64,000 bases of DNA from Paenibacillus sp. RC67 (GTDB lineage: Bacteria > Bacillota > Bacilli > Paenibacillales > NBRC-103111), in the NCBI RefSeq assembly GCF_030020805.1, contig NZ_CP125098.1, positions 7,855,501-7,919,500 of the forward strand. Reading direction: 5' to 3'. The notes beneath the pieces are model-generated. The model did not search any database. It was not told the DNA's origin and worked only from the letters and a program-made list of their open reading frames with translations. A program made the position numbers and the translations under genes. Below, in pieces: positions 23,815 to 35,000 of this stretch (position 1 is its first letter; each line of letters starts with the position of its first letter).

Positions 23815-24741
23815 ATGAAAAAAATATTGATCCCGCTTCTAACCTTCATGATCGTCATCTTAAGCGCTTGTGGGAATCCATCCTCCAAACCACCCGAGGG
23901 CTCCTCCCCCAAAGATACCCATACTTCCGCAACCATCACCTACCAGTCTGAATCAGGCCCTATTCAAGTCCCTGCCAGCCCTAAACGCGTTGTTGTGCTT
24001 TCCTCATTCACAGGCAACGTAATATCGCTTGGCGTCAATCTGGTCGGTGTCGATTCCTGGTCCAAAATGAACCCGAACTTTGATGCCAAATTAAAAAATG
24101 TGCAAGAAGTATCCGATGAGAATTTAGAAAAAATTATTGAGCTGGACCCCGACCTTATTATCGGGTTATCCAACACTAAAAACATAGATAAGCTGAAAAA
24201 AATCGCTCCTACGGTTACTTATACCTACGGCAAAGTCGATTACCTGACCCAGCACCTGGAGATCGGCAGGCTATTAAATAAAGAGAAGGAAGCAATGGCT
24301 TGGGTAGACGACTTTAAACAACGCGCTCAAAAGGCCGGCAATCACATCAAGGCAAAAATTGGTGAAAATACCTCCGTTTCCGTCATTGAAAGCTCTGACA
24401 AGCAGCTCTACGTATTCGGCGACAACTGGGGACGCGGAACCGAGATCCTATATCAGGAAATGAAGCTGAAAATGCCAGATAAAGTGAAGGAAATGGCTCT
24501 TAAAGAAGGTTACTATGCGTTGTCCCTGGAGGTTCTGCCCGCATACGCCGGCGACTATGTCATTTTCAGCAAAAGCAAAGATGCCGATAACTCATTCCAG
24601 CAAACCGATACGTATAAAAATATTCCGGCCGTCAAGAACAAGCATGTATTTGAAACCGATGCAAAAGCATTCTACTTCAATGATCCGTTGACGCTGGATT
24701 ATCAGCTTAATTTCTTTATTAAAAGCTTTTTAGGGCAATAA
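23815..24741 (+). CDS. Iron-siderophore substrate-binding lipoprotein
   Basis: This 308-residue protein has a short lipobox signal (ILSAC, Cys19) and the FhuD-like fold: VPASPKRVVVLSSFTGNVISLGVNLVGVDSW, ELDPDLIIGLSNTKNIDKLKKIAPTVTY, and a late EVLPAYAGDYVIF. It should deliver a ferric hydroxamate or similar siderophore to the permeases that follow. The start lies six bases after the ATPase stop. Confidence 0.92.
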   Translation: MKKILIPLLTFMIVILSACGNPSSKPPEGSSPKDTHTSATITYQSESGPIQVPASPKRVVVLSSFTGNVISLGVNLVGVDSWSKMNPNFDAKLKNVQEVSDENLEKIIELDPDLIIGLSNTKNIDKLKKIAPTVTYTYGKVDYLTQHLEIGRLLNKEKEAMAWVDDFKQRAQKAGNHIKAKIGENTSVSVIESSDKQLYVFGDNWGRGTEILYQEMKLKMPDKVKEMALKEGYYALSLEVLPAYAGDYVIFSKSKDADNSFQQTDTYKNIPAVKNKHVFETDAKAFYFNDPLTLDYQLNFFIKSFLGQ

Positions 24742-24744
24742 GGT

Positions 24745-25755
24745 ATGAGGAATGAATCCGAACGTCCCGTTTCTTTTGTATACAAATGGATTGCTGGATT
24801 GATTTGTTTTGTGGCGATATTTGCAGTGGCTATGGTGTTCGGGGCAGCAGATACGACGCTGGGAGATGTATGGATGGCATTGACCTCCCATGCCACGGGC
24901 GAAAAGATCTTGCTGCTTCGCGAAATCCGCCTACCACGTGAAATTGCAGCCATCTTTGTTGGCGCAGCGCTAGCTGTCTCCGGTGCAATCATGCAAGGCA
25001 TGACACGCAATCCCCTTGCAGACCCGGGTCTGCTCGGATTAACCGCAGGTGCCAACGCAGCGCTTGCGGTAACGATAGCATTCATCCCTTCCGCCAACTA
25101 TTTCTATATTATGTTAGCGTGCTTTGTCGGAGCGGCTGTTGGATCGAGCCTGGTATTCGGCATTGGTGCCATAAGAAAGGGCGGCTTCTCTCCGCTCCGC
25201 ATTGTTTTAGCAGGGGCTGCTGTCTCCGCTTTTCTTTACGCCATTGCAGAAGGTATCGGACTTGCCTTTAAAATTTCAAAGGACGTATCCATGTGGACGG
25301 CTGGAGGTATTATCGGGACGTCCTGGGGGCAGCTTCAAGTCATTGTCCCCTTTATTGTGATTGGGATCATCATTGCTCTGATCCTGTCTCGACAATTAAC
25401 CATCCTTAGCTTAAGTGAAGAAGTCGCTGTCGGTTTAGGTCAGAAGACTTTGAGAGTGAAAACCATCTTGTTTATCGTCACGATTTTGCTTGCTGGCGCT
25501 TCCGTAGCCTTGGTCGGAAACATGACATTCATCGGATTAATGATTCCGCACATCGTGCGCGCTATTGTCGGAAAGGACTACCGATTTGCAATACCTATGT
25601 CCGCTCTAGCAGGAGCTTCCTTCATGCTTCTGGCCGATACTCTCGGCCGTACGATCAATGCCCCTTATGAAACTCCAGTGGCAGCCATTGTGGCTATACT
25701 GGGTTTACCGTTCTTCTTGTTCATAGTGCATAAAGGGGGCAAAGCATTCTCATGA
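24745..25755 (+). CDS. FecCD-family siderophore transporter permease
   Basis: This 336-residue permease carries LREIRLPREIAAIFVGAALAVSGAIMQG, TRNPLADPGLLGLTAGANAA, GNMTFIGLMIPHIVR and TPVAAIVAILGLPFFLF. It follows the binding protein by three bases and overlaps the next permease by four. Membrane topology of about ten helices fits BtuC-like importers. Confidence 0.93.
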   Translation: MRNESERPVSFVYKWIAGLICFVAIFAVAMVFGAADTTLGDVWMALTSHATGEKILLLREIRLPREIAAIFVGAALAVSGAIMQGMTRNPLADPGLLGLTAGANAALAVTIAFIPSANYFYIMLACFVGAAVGSSLVFGIGAIRKGGFSPLRIVLAGAAVSAFLYAIAEGIGLAFKISKDVSMWTAGGIIGTSWGQLQVIVPFIVIGIIIALILSRQLTILSLSEEVAVGLGQKTLRVKTILFIVTILLAGASVALVGNMTFIGLMIPHIVRAIVGKDYRFAIPMSALAGASFMLLADTLGRTINAPYETPVAAIVAILGLPFFLFIVHKGGKAFS

Positions 25756-26762
25756 TCCATCCGGCTATAATCAAAAAACAGCGACTTATTCTGTGTATCT
25801 TATTAGTTCTTATCATCATTACGATTGTTATTGGAATGGGCTTGGGATATTCCAAGCTATCCTATAACCGGCTGATCCCGACACTGCTTGGTCAAGGTAC
25901 GTTCAAAGAGGATTTCGTGCTATTCTCCGTTCGACTGCCAAGAATCGTCATTACCCTGCTTGCTGGCATGGCACTTGCAGTGTCCGGTTCCATACTACAA
26001 GGAATAACCCGGAACGATCTGGCTGACCCAGGCATTATTGGGATTAACTCTGGAGCCGGCGTCGCTATTGCCGTTTTCTTTTTGTTCTTCCCCGTACAAG
26101 TAGGCGCCTTCGTCTATTTGCTACCTCTTGTTGCTTTTATTGGCGCTAGCCTGACCGCATGTCTTATCTATGCATTTTCATACAACAGGCAAACCGGTCT
26201 TCAACCCGTCAAATTGGTATTAACCGGGGTTGGTTTTTCCATGGCGCTCTCTGGTCTGATGATCGTTCTAATTTCTTCTGCCGAACGTGCCAAAGTCGAT
26301 TTTATCTCCAAATGGCTCGCCGGCAATATTTGGGGGGCAGATTGGCCTTTCATATGGGCTATTCTGCCGTGGCTGGTTATCCTTATCTTTTTCGTACTGT
26401 ACAAGGCCCAACGACTGAATCTGCTGGCGCTTAATGAGCCTGTAGCCATAGGCGTGGGTCTATCAATCAATAAAGAACGGCTCGTCCTGCTGTTAACCGC
26501 AGTTGCATTGGCCGCCTCGGCTGTCTCCGTTACAGGAGGAATCGCCTTTGTTGGACTTATGGCCCCTCATATTGCCAAGGCTTTGGTCGGTTCACGACAT
26601 CAATTATTCGTTCCCATCGCTATTCTTATTGGTGGCTGGCTCCTATTATTCGCCGATACGATCGGGCGGCAGGTTGTCGGCCCTGATGGCATTCCAGCGG
26701 GCATTATGGTTGCATTGATCGGAGCGCCCTATTTTATGTATCTGCTATTGAAAAAAAAATAA
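25752..26762 (+). CDS. FecCD-family siderophore transporter permease
   Basis: This 336-residue permease carries SVRLPRIVITLLAGMALAVSGSILQGITRN, DLADPGIIGINSGAG, GGIAFVGLMAPHIAKALVG and IPAGIMVALIGAPYFMYLL. It starts inside the stop of the previous permease. With 24745 it forms the heterodimeric channel of a complete Fur-controlled importer, FhuBGC/YfhA-YfiZ-like in arrangement. Confidence 0.93.
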   Translation: MIHPAIIKKQRLILCILLVLIIITIVIGMGLGYSKLSYNRLIPTLLGQGTFKEDFVLFSVRLPRIVITLLAGMALAVSGSILQGITRNDLADPGIIGINSGAGVAIAVFFLFFPVQVGAFVYLLPLVAFIGASLTACLIYAFSYNRQTGLQPVKLVLTGVGFSMALSGLMIVLISSAERAKVDFISKWLAGNIWGADWPFIWAILPWLVILIFFVLYKAQRLNLLALNEPVAIGVGLSINKERLVLLLTAVALAASAVSVTGGIAFVGLMAPHIAKALVGSRHQLFVPIAILIGGWLLLFADTIGRQVVGPDGIPAGIMVALIGAPYFMYLLLKKK

Positions 26763-26775
26763 TGGCTTACAAGAG

Positions 26776-26814
26776 AAAACCAGCCCGAACACCGAAGTGT
26801 TGGCTGGTTTTTTG
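26776..26814 (+). terminator. Terminator of the siderophore ABC operon
   Basis: AAAACCAGCC and GGCTGGTTTTTT form a strong stem with an inner AACAC-type loop helix and six T, 14 bases after the last permease. Confidence 0.9.
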
Positions 26815-26945
26815 TCATGACGACGCCTCAACAATGACCAACGCAACGTTTCGAATATATTGGAGAAGCATTTTGTTCGGCCCGAAAATGATAACCTTCA
26901 CTAGGCGCATATTGCGCACTCCAGAATGCCTGTAATTTCTTTTCG

Positions 26946-27584
26946 TCACCGTAAACTCATAAGCTCAGCTAAAGTAATTTTGCCTACGACTTCATATCCT
27001 TTGCCAAGCCCTTTTGGTTTTACAACCACTGTACCTAAGTTGGATATTTCACCTAAACCCACCCCTCGAGGGAAACTGTGTGAAATAATGACCTGGTTGG
27101 TTCCTACAGGCGGTTCTTTCTCTAACACCGTAGTCAGCACAGCTAAAATACGATTCTGTTCTTCTGAGCTCAGATGTCCGCCTAGGTTGTAAATGTTAAT
27201 CCAGAATGGATCGACTTGAACATGGTCTTGTCCAAAAGCGAGCTGCGCCGTTTCCCTTGTTCGGCAGAATGGACTTGCCAGTACCAGAGATTGTACAGGA
27301 ATTCGCAAATCTCGAATCGTCTTCCCGAAAGTTACGGCTTGACGCTTTCCTTCCTCAGATAAATTTCTTTGAGTGGAGCAATCACTGAAGACGACACCTG
27401 GCTGATCATCCCCTACCGTTGCATCTCCGTGCCTGACATACAAAATATACCCACCTTGACGAAGCGAATCTAAAAGCGTCGAATTCACGGGCGCTGCTTT
27501 TATATCACCTTCAATTGCCCAATCCATTTGTACCGGAAAAAGCAGGAGGAAAGAAAGGATAAGCAAACAAAACATCCTTTTCAT
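26946..27584 (-). CDS. Secreted histidine phosphatase superfamily protein
   Basis: This protein of about 212 residues has a signal peptide (MKRMFCLLILSFLLLFPVQ) and the histidine phosphatase motif YVRHGDATVG (about residue 52), with conserved ASPFCRTRETA and a late VIISHSFPRG providing the second histidine. I use the ATG at 27584 with AGGGGGTAGGGTG upstream rather than the GTG at 27602. The substrate is unknown; it should act outside the membrane. No linked operon partners. Confidence 0.86.
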   Translation of the reverse strand: MKRMFCLLILSFLLLFPVQMDWAIEGDIKAAPVNSTLLDSLRQGGYILYVRHGDATVGDDQPGVVFSDCSTQRNLSEEGKRQAVTFGKTIRDLRIPVQSLVLASPFCRTRETAQLAFGQDHVQVDPFWINIYNLGGHLSSEEQNRILAVLTTVLEKEPPVGTNQVIISHSFPRGVGLGEISNLGTVVVKPKGLGKGYEVVGKITLAELMSLR

Positions 27585-27699
27585 CACCCTACCCCCTTTC
27601 ACTAAGAGAACTTATATTTAGTTGTAGTTTGCTCCATATGGTAAAAATTAAAACGGATAATGAACGCTTGTTCGTCCATTACCCGTCAATAGGAATTTA

Positions 27700-28914
27700 C
27701 TATATGAAACCCAATAGCATTCCACCCGCAGCACCTGTGAGCACAATAACCCATGGAGGAAGCTTCCAAAAGACCAGCATGGTAAACAAAATGACTGCTA
27801 CAGCAAAATCCATTGGTTTTAAAATGGCAGTAGTCCAGAGGGGATTATATAAAGCAGCTAATAACAACCCAACCACAGCTGCATTGATGCCTACCAACGC
27901 TCCTTGGACTTTGGAACTGTTTCTTAGCCCATTCCAAAAAGGAAGCGCACCGACAACTAGCAGAAATGCCGGAAGAAAAATAGCGACTGTAGCAACGATC
28001 GCTCCCGGTATGCCTCCTGCCATGGCCCCGAGATAAGCTGCGAATGTAAACAATGGTCCTGGTACTGCCTGCGCGGCCCCGTATCCCGCCAAGAAATTCT
28101 GCTCACTTACCCACCCCGTTGGAACAACTTCCTTTTCCAGGAGTGGAAGAACCACATGACCGCCGCCGAACACTAGTGAGCCTGAACGATAGAAGCTATC
28201 GAACATAGAGAGCCATTCGAGTCCCCCCCACTGTCTCAAAAGGGGCAGAACAAAAAGAAGAGTGAAAAATAAACTTAGGCAGATTACGGCAAAAGTTCGA
28301 CTTACTGTGATATGAAGATGAGGGGCCTCAAGCTCCGGTTTCTTTCTATAAAGCCATAAGCCGACAAGCCCGGCCGCAACAAGGATAAGGACTTGACTAT
28401 AAACCGTTTGCCAGGCTAACGTAATCGCTGCAGCAATCACCGCTATAGTAGCCCTTTCCCGATCAGGCGCAAGCTTTTGGCCCATTCCTAGAACAGCATG
28501 AGCTACAATGGCTACAGCTACGATTTTTAGACCGTGAATCCATCCTGCATTCCCTATATCATAGTCTTGTAACACGAATGCAAACGCCACCAACGCAATG
28601 ACAGATGGTAGTGTGAAGCCTAACCATGCAACTAAGCCCCCAAGCAATCCCGCCCTTACCATACCGATCCCGATACCAACCTGACTGCTCGCTGGTCCTG
28701 GGAGAAACTGACAGAGTACTACTAGATCCGCATAACTACGTTCATCCATCCATTTTTTTCGGTTTACGTACTCGTTATGAAAATAACCGAGGTGCGCTAC
28801 CGGTCCCCCAAAGGAGGTGAGTCCCAATTTTGCAGATACACACAGCACTTCAAACAGAGCAGCAACCTTCCCCTTCTGCCCATCTATTGATGTATGCTGA
28901 TGATTCAGTTCCAT
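27700..28914 (-). CDS. chrA: Chromate transporter, two-domain ChrA
   Basis: This protein of about 404 residues has two homologous CHR halves. The first contains AKLGLTSFGGPVAHLGYFHNEYV and CQFLPGPASSQVGIGIGM; the second contains GSLVFGGGHVVLPLLEKEVV and GYGAAQAVPGPLFTFAAYLGAM. Both pairs are the family motifs. Such proteins export chromate, and many homologues have unknown anions as substrates. The ATG at 28914 has GGAG about 12 bases upstream; a TTG at 28938 is an alternative. It stands alone. Confidence 0.92.
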   Translation of the reverse strand: MELNHQHTSIDGQKGKVAALFEVLCVSAKLGLTSFGGPVAHLGYFHNEYVNRKKWMDERSYADLVVLCQFLPGPASSQVGIGIGMVRAGLLGGLVAWLGFTLPSVIALVAFAFVLQDYDIGNAGWIHGLKIVAVAIVAHAVLGMGQKLAPDRERATIAVIAAAITLAWQTVYSQVLILVAAGLVGLWLYRKKPELEAPHLHITVSRTFAVICLSLFFTLLFVLPLLRQWGGLEWLSMFDSFYRSGSLVFGGGHVVLPLLEKEVVPTGWVSEQNFLAGYGAAQAVPGPLFTFAAYLGAMAGGIPGAIVATVAIFLPAFLLVVGALPFWNGLRNSSKVQGALVGINAAVVGLLLAALYNPLWTTAILKPMDFAVAVILFTMLVFWKLPPWVIVLTGAAGGMLLGFI

Positions 28915-29002
28915 AAAATTCAGGGTCTCCTTTTCCAAGTTTACGTTTGTTAATTCGTTTTATTATACCATATGCTGGTAGGTTGCTTCTTATTGGTTCC
29001 AC

Positions 29003-29049
29003 AAAAAATAGAGGCTGCCCCTCGTCTTTAGACATTGAGGGACAGCCTC
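29003..29049 (-). terminator. Terminator of the giant pectinase gene
   Basis: On the minus strand GAGGCTGTCCCTC pairs with GAGGGGCAGCCTC (one G-U), followed by TATTTTTT. It lies 14 bases after the stop codon at 29063. Confidence 0.9.
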
Positions 29050-29062
29050 TTCTTTATACATT

Positions 29063-32000
29063 CTAGTTAATTAGCTGTTCATATTGCAGCAATCGTTTCA
29101 ACATAACGGCCGCTTCAGCACGGCTCGCCATGTCATTCGGCACGAACGTGTCGCTAGTAACGCCGTTGATAATGCCTGCGTTCACCGCTTGAGCTACCGC
29201 TTCCTTAGCCCAGCCGCTAACAGATGGGGCATCAGAGAACTTGGACAGGGCTTGTTGGCTGCTGTCTGCTTTTTTCCCTGCAACGCCCATAGCCCGCGTC
29301 ATCATGACAGCCATTTGTTCACGCGTAATGTTGGCTCCCGGCTGGAAGGTGCCGTTCTCAAAGCCATCTACCAAGCCTGCTTGGCTTGCAGCGCCAATCG
29401 CTCCAGCGAACCAATCGCTTGCTTGAACATCGCTGAACTTCACCGAAGTGGACTCCGTTAAACCAAGAGCGCGTACGAGAAGCGTCGCGAATTCTGCCCG
29501 CGTAATCTCGTGCTGCGGTGCAAAGCTGCTGTCTGTCATTCCGTTTACAACCAGCTTAGAGGCGAGTAAATCCACATCGGCTTGTGACCAATGTCCTTTT
29601 AGATCATCGAACGTTTTGGAATACTCAACAACCGTATACATACTGTTGCCCGGACGCTTTAATTTAGCTTGGGAAACGCCGCTCGATGTGCTGAAAGTCG
29701 CTGGTACAAAGCTGAACTTACCTGTTACCGGATTGAACAGCACAGCTGTCGTTTTCTTTGGATCAGGTTCTTTGACTAGATCCAACGTGCGGGTGATGTA
29801 GAGAGTTCCAAAATCGGTAATTTGAACTTGTTTACCGCTGCTATCTGCAGCCGTAACCGTGAAGTCTACTGCTGGAACCAAAGGATTCAAACCTTGTTGT
29901 TTGGCCTTCGCTTCCATCGAAGATAATGTTGTTCCGCTAACTTTCTCAATCGAAATAATGATCTTCACATCTTTAGCTGCTGTACCCAGCTTGCTGGCAA
30001 GAGCCGCTAAATCTATCGCTTTCAATGGCAGATCATAGGAAGCACCGCCGTATTTCAACGAAATGATCGCTTTTGGAGCCTTAGAGATGAGGTCAGCGAT
30101 CGACTGGGATGGAATTTCCAGTTTGCCGATTGCCTCGTTATTTCCCTTCACTTCGATAGAAATTCGTGGTTCTGCTGCTCCACCTGATGCTTTGAGCATA
30201 TCCAGAGCTTGAGTTAATGCTGCGCCTTCCAGCGTAGCCTTAGCTGCCGCTTTACCATCTGCAGTCTTCTCGCTCACTGATTGCAGATTGATAATCAACG
30301 AACCATCCTTAGCCGGTTCTACGGTGACGGTTGGTGTTGTAACACCCGACGTACTACTGCCCCTCGAACCACCGCTCTGGGTATAGTACGGGGTTGCACT
30401 CACTTCCGCTGAATTCGAGCTTTCGCCGCCTTTATTAACAGCTATTACCACATAGTAATAAGTGGTGAAGTTCGTTAAGCCCATATCCGTGTAACCTATG
30501 CCTGTCACGTTTGTGGCTATCGTCGTGTACGCGCCACCTTTTGTCGTGCTGCGTTTCACGTTGTAATAGGTTGCTTCCGTTACGCTGTTCCATTGCAGAC
30601 TCACCTGCCCGATCGCTGGCGTTGCGATTAGGCCGCTTGGCGCTGCCGGTTGTTGTACCGGATTGACCGGTGCTGTCGGTGTTGCGTTCACTTCCTGCGT
30701 ATTTGCACTTTCTCCGCCTGCATTGGCTGCACTAACTACGTAATAGTACGTCGTTCCATTCGTTAAGCCCGTATCCGTATAAGATGTACCTGTCACGTTT
30801 GTCGCTATCGTCGTGTATGCGCCACCCTTTGTAGTGCTGCGTTTCACGTTGTAATAGACTGCTTCCGTTACGCTGCTCCACTGTAAACTCACCTGCCCGA
30901 TCCCTGCCGTTGTGATTAGACCGCTTGGCGCTGCCGGTGGTTGTACAGGAGTGACCGGTGCTGTCGGAGTTGCGTTCACTTCCTGTGTATTTGCACTTTC
31001 TCCACCTGCATTGGCTGCACTAACTACGTAATAGTACGTCGTTCCGTTCGTTAAGCCCGTATCCGTGTAACTTGTGCCTGTCACGTTTGTCGCTATCGTC
31101 GTGTACGCGCCGCCTTTTATCGTGCTGCGTTTCACGTTGTAATAAGTAGCTTCCGTTACGCTGCTCCATTGCAGACTCACCTGTCCGATCCCTGCCGTTG
31201 CGATTAGATCACTTGGCGCTGCTGGTGGTGCCACTTGAACTGGCAGTGTATTTTCCGCACCTGCTTGTGATTTGACGATACTAGGCACATCAGCTGTCTT
31301 ATCGACTTTGGTGAACAGCGTTGGCGTCCAGTTAACCGGACTCAAGCCACCTTTGCTTTGCGCTATATTCACTGCCACTCCATTAAGTATGGAACCTGTA
31401 TCCGTAAACTCTGTTCCGCCTGCCGATACTTGGATTAATGATTCCGGAGTTGTCCCCTCATCTTGCATGAAATAGTTGTTTTGAGCAACGATGTGCGACT
31501 CGAGTCCTACACCAATTGCGTATAGGAACGGATAGTTAGCATTATTGAGGGTTCCCTCATAATAGTTGTTATAAAGATGAACCTGACCAAAACGAACCCG
31601 CGGTGCGCGCTGCGTCACATTCTGGTAATAGTTATGGTGGAACGTAATTCTCTCTTTACCACGATCATCCGTATAGCTGTCGCTTCCTCCAACTAGGGTG
31701 TTTTTATCATGATCATGGAAGTAGTTATAAGAGACCGTGATCAAATCGGATGAATTCGTAATGTCCAATGCGCCATCATGCTGCTGGTATTGACGTCCAA
31801 AATATTTGATGTTGTAATCATCACGATTATTCCCATCACTAAACGTATTGTGGTCAATCCATACATGTTGAGCATTTTTCACTGTAATATTATCAAACGC
31901 AGAGTTCCAGTTACCCGTAGTTCCATCCGTCGGATCCCACTGCGGGAAATAATCGAACGCATTTTGGAAGTCGATATTACGGACGATGACATTGTCTACA

Positions 32001-35000
32001 TTCTGAATCATCAGGTTCCCACCGAGAATCTTGGCATTAGAGCCCGATAACCCCACAATCGTCGTATTTGCGCCCACGTTAATTTTGATTTTGTTACCTT
32101 GATTTGTTTCTGAAACGGCACGCGCCGTCTCCAAAGCTCCAGATGGAACACGCACTCCCCAAACCGCCGGATCGTAGGCAGCCAGGTAAGCTTGCAGATC
32201 ATAAGCTGGATCTTTGTAATAATCCATACCTACCGGATTGTCGTTATCATCTACATTCATGTCGACAGTACCCTTAACATAGATGATTTTCGGTGTAGCA
32301 TTGGATGCATTCGAGCTATTGTTTCCACCAAGCGCTTTAATGAGTTCACTTCGTTTGGTTACGGTAAAAATATTCGCCGCAGATGCTTTTGAGCCTCCCG
32401 TCGTTCCCGTGGTAAAGGAACCCCAGCCATCATTGACAGCAAGCACCTGTTTTCCAAGGTCGGATGTTGTATCCGTATTGATCACGTTGATGGTTACAGG
32501 AATCGACGTCGTTCCAAAGTTGAAGCTCAACGTTGTAATTCCTTCCTGAAGCCCCGCAAGATAAACCTTGCTAATTGTAACTACATTGCCTGTCACCTTG
32601 TAATCTGAGGCCGCAAGAACCGTAGCTCCATTCGTAATGCTCTTCAGAACATCTCCATTTAACTGAAGCGTCACATGAATGTCCGCTTGATTAACGCTAT
32701 TTTTGTCAAAATTTGAAGATGTGACGGACACCGCCGGCGAATAGTTAACGTTAGGCATGATAACCGGGATAGAAGGATCCCAATCCGTAAAAATTTGCGG
32801 GATCGTCAAGCTGGCTTCCTGTCCTGTCAGCTGTGTCGAAAGCTTTCGAGCGGACGGGTTCGCTCCAGTGCCATAGCTGTTATACTCTGAGAAATAGTTG
32901 GTTATGCAGCTTCCGGCACAAGCGGCAACCCAGCCCTCGTTAAGGAACTTCTTGGAGTCAATCAGCGTATTGATAAAGCTGACTCTCGCATAATCTTTCC
33001 AGCCCCGTCCTAAATCGTAAGTACCGGATGCAGAGGCATCGTCAACGATTTGTGAATTAAAGAATACATAGCCTTTATCGGTCACATTTTTTTGTGCTCC
33101 TGCTGTAATATGACCGCCGCCGCCGGAATTGCTGACGAGGACCATTTTCACATTGTCCATAACAACAGCCGGAGCTTCTCCGAAGATAAAGTCCACATCA
33201 CCTTGAATGATACTGTTGTGGAAATAATGGCGTCCTTTGTTGCTCCCATTTAAGCCGTTATACAGAGTATCTTGATAGCCTTTCAACTTAACCGACTCGA
33301 ATGATGCCTTGTCGCTGTATAAGGAGAGAGCTACCGCTTGTGCGACTGCCGAACGTGGACCGGAACTGTTCTCGATTGTCAGTTGTGCAGCTGTAAAGTT
33401 ATCTCCCGTAACCTTCACGGTTTGACTTAAAAAGGTGTTGCCCGTGTGTCCCGGCTTCCCTGTCGTTGAAGATGTTCCAGCGTAATCACCGTACACGATA
33501 ATGGTTTTGTCTATGCCATCCCCAACAAGGCTTACGTAAGGTCTATCTACGGTAAGCTTCTCTGTGTAGGTTCCAGCCTTGATATAAATGACGGTTCTTT
33601 CCGTATTCGATGTTGGAACTACATTCACAGCACTCTGAATCGTGTTGAAAAGCTTTGCGCCAAACCCCGAGCTGGCAGATGTGGCAGCCTGATCAACCGT
33701 AAGCACCTTTGCCGGTAAAACGGTGATTTCATCCGTTAACGGACCGGCTCCGCTTGCATTAGAAGCTGATACAACATAGTAGTAAGTCGTTCCGTTGGTT
33801 ACGCTCTTATCTTCATACATGGTTTGATTTGTTGAAGTAAGAGTCGTATAAGGTCCGCCGCTCGTTGTTGCTCTTTTCACCGTATAGCCAGTTGCTCCAG
33901 CTACTTTATCCCAAGAAAGACTTGCACTGCCTTCGGCAGCAAGCGCTTTGAGGCCTGTCGGCACAGCAGGTGCGCCAGCGACAGCTGCATAAGGAGTAAC
34001 CTTGAGTTGGTTGGAGATCATGCTCTCCTGAGCTAACTGTTCATCCACCACGTGACTTGCAACAACAGCATAGTAATAGGTCTTGTCATTAGTTACGTTT
34101 GCGTCTGTAAAGCTAACTCCATTCACATCTTTTACTGTCGTATACGGCCCGCCGTTCACTGTGCTTCTTTTGACACTGTAGTACGTTGCATCCGTAACCG
34201 AAGTCCAGCTTAAATCCACCTGGTTATTTCCAGGCACGGCGCTTAATAACGTCGGTGTTTCTAACGGTGCCGCTGGAGCAACCTTGAGGAGCTTGGAGCT
34301 CGGACTTGAGCCGCCCATGTTCGCAGCTATAACTTGGTAGTAGTACTGCGTATCGTTGGTTAAATTTTTATCCAGATAGGTTGTCCCGGTAAGCTTCTGA
34401 GCCACAGTTATGAAAGGCCCCTCCGGATGGGTGCTTCTAAGAAGCGTGTAAGTAGAATCCACCGGCTTTTTGTCCCCATCAATGCCTTGGACGGAGCTCC
34501 AGTTCAAAGTAATTTGACTGTCCCGAATATCGATCTGCCCGAAAGTAGGAGCAATTGCAGGTGGCTTAACATCATTTGGATAACCATAAGCCTCATTCGA
34601 TTTGTCGCTCTCCCCATTCGCATTGACGCCTGTCACTACATAGTAATAATTATTTTTGTTCACTAGACCCGTTGTATCCGTATAAGTAGGTGACGTTACA
34701 TTGGCCGCCACACGGGTATAAGGACCTCCGACTGCTGCACTCCTGTAGACGTTATAAGAATCTACTCCGCTCGCTGCATTCCAACTCAATATGACTTTTT
34801 GGTTGGCTCCTGCCGTGGTCAGATTTTGTGGAGTAACCGCAGCTTGCTGATAAACCTTCACATTGTCTATATACATGCTACCTGTGGAGGAACCCGCCGT
34901 TCTTGACTGAATTTTGGCGATATTGGTGTCCTGCGTACTAAACTTGAAGTTTCCTCTGTAGACTCCGTTGAAATATACATCTACTGTGTTCGTTCCTGTA

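Noticed and set aside
26815..26945. Short minus-strand frame reading VIIFGPNKMLLQYIRNVA between the siderophore operon and the histidine phosphatase
   Set aside because: Only about 30 codons, no binding site, not recognisable; probably spacer.
29084..29461. Plus-strand frame opposite the SLH-coding region
   Set aside because: It is antisense to conserved SLH repeats and has no start signals.
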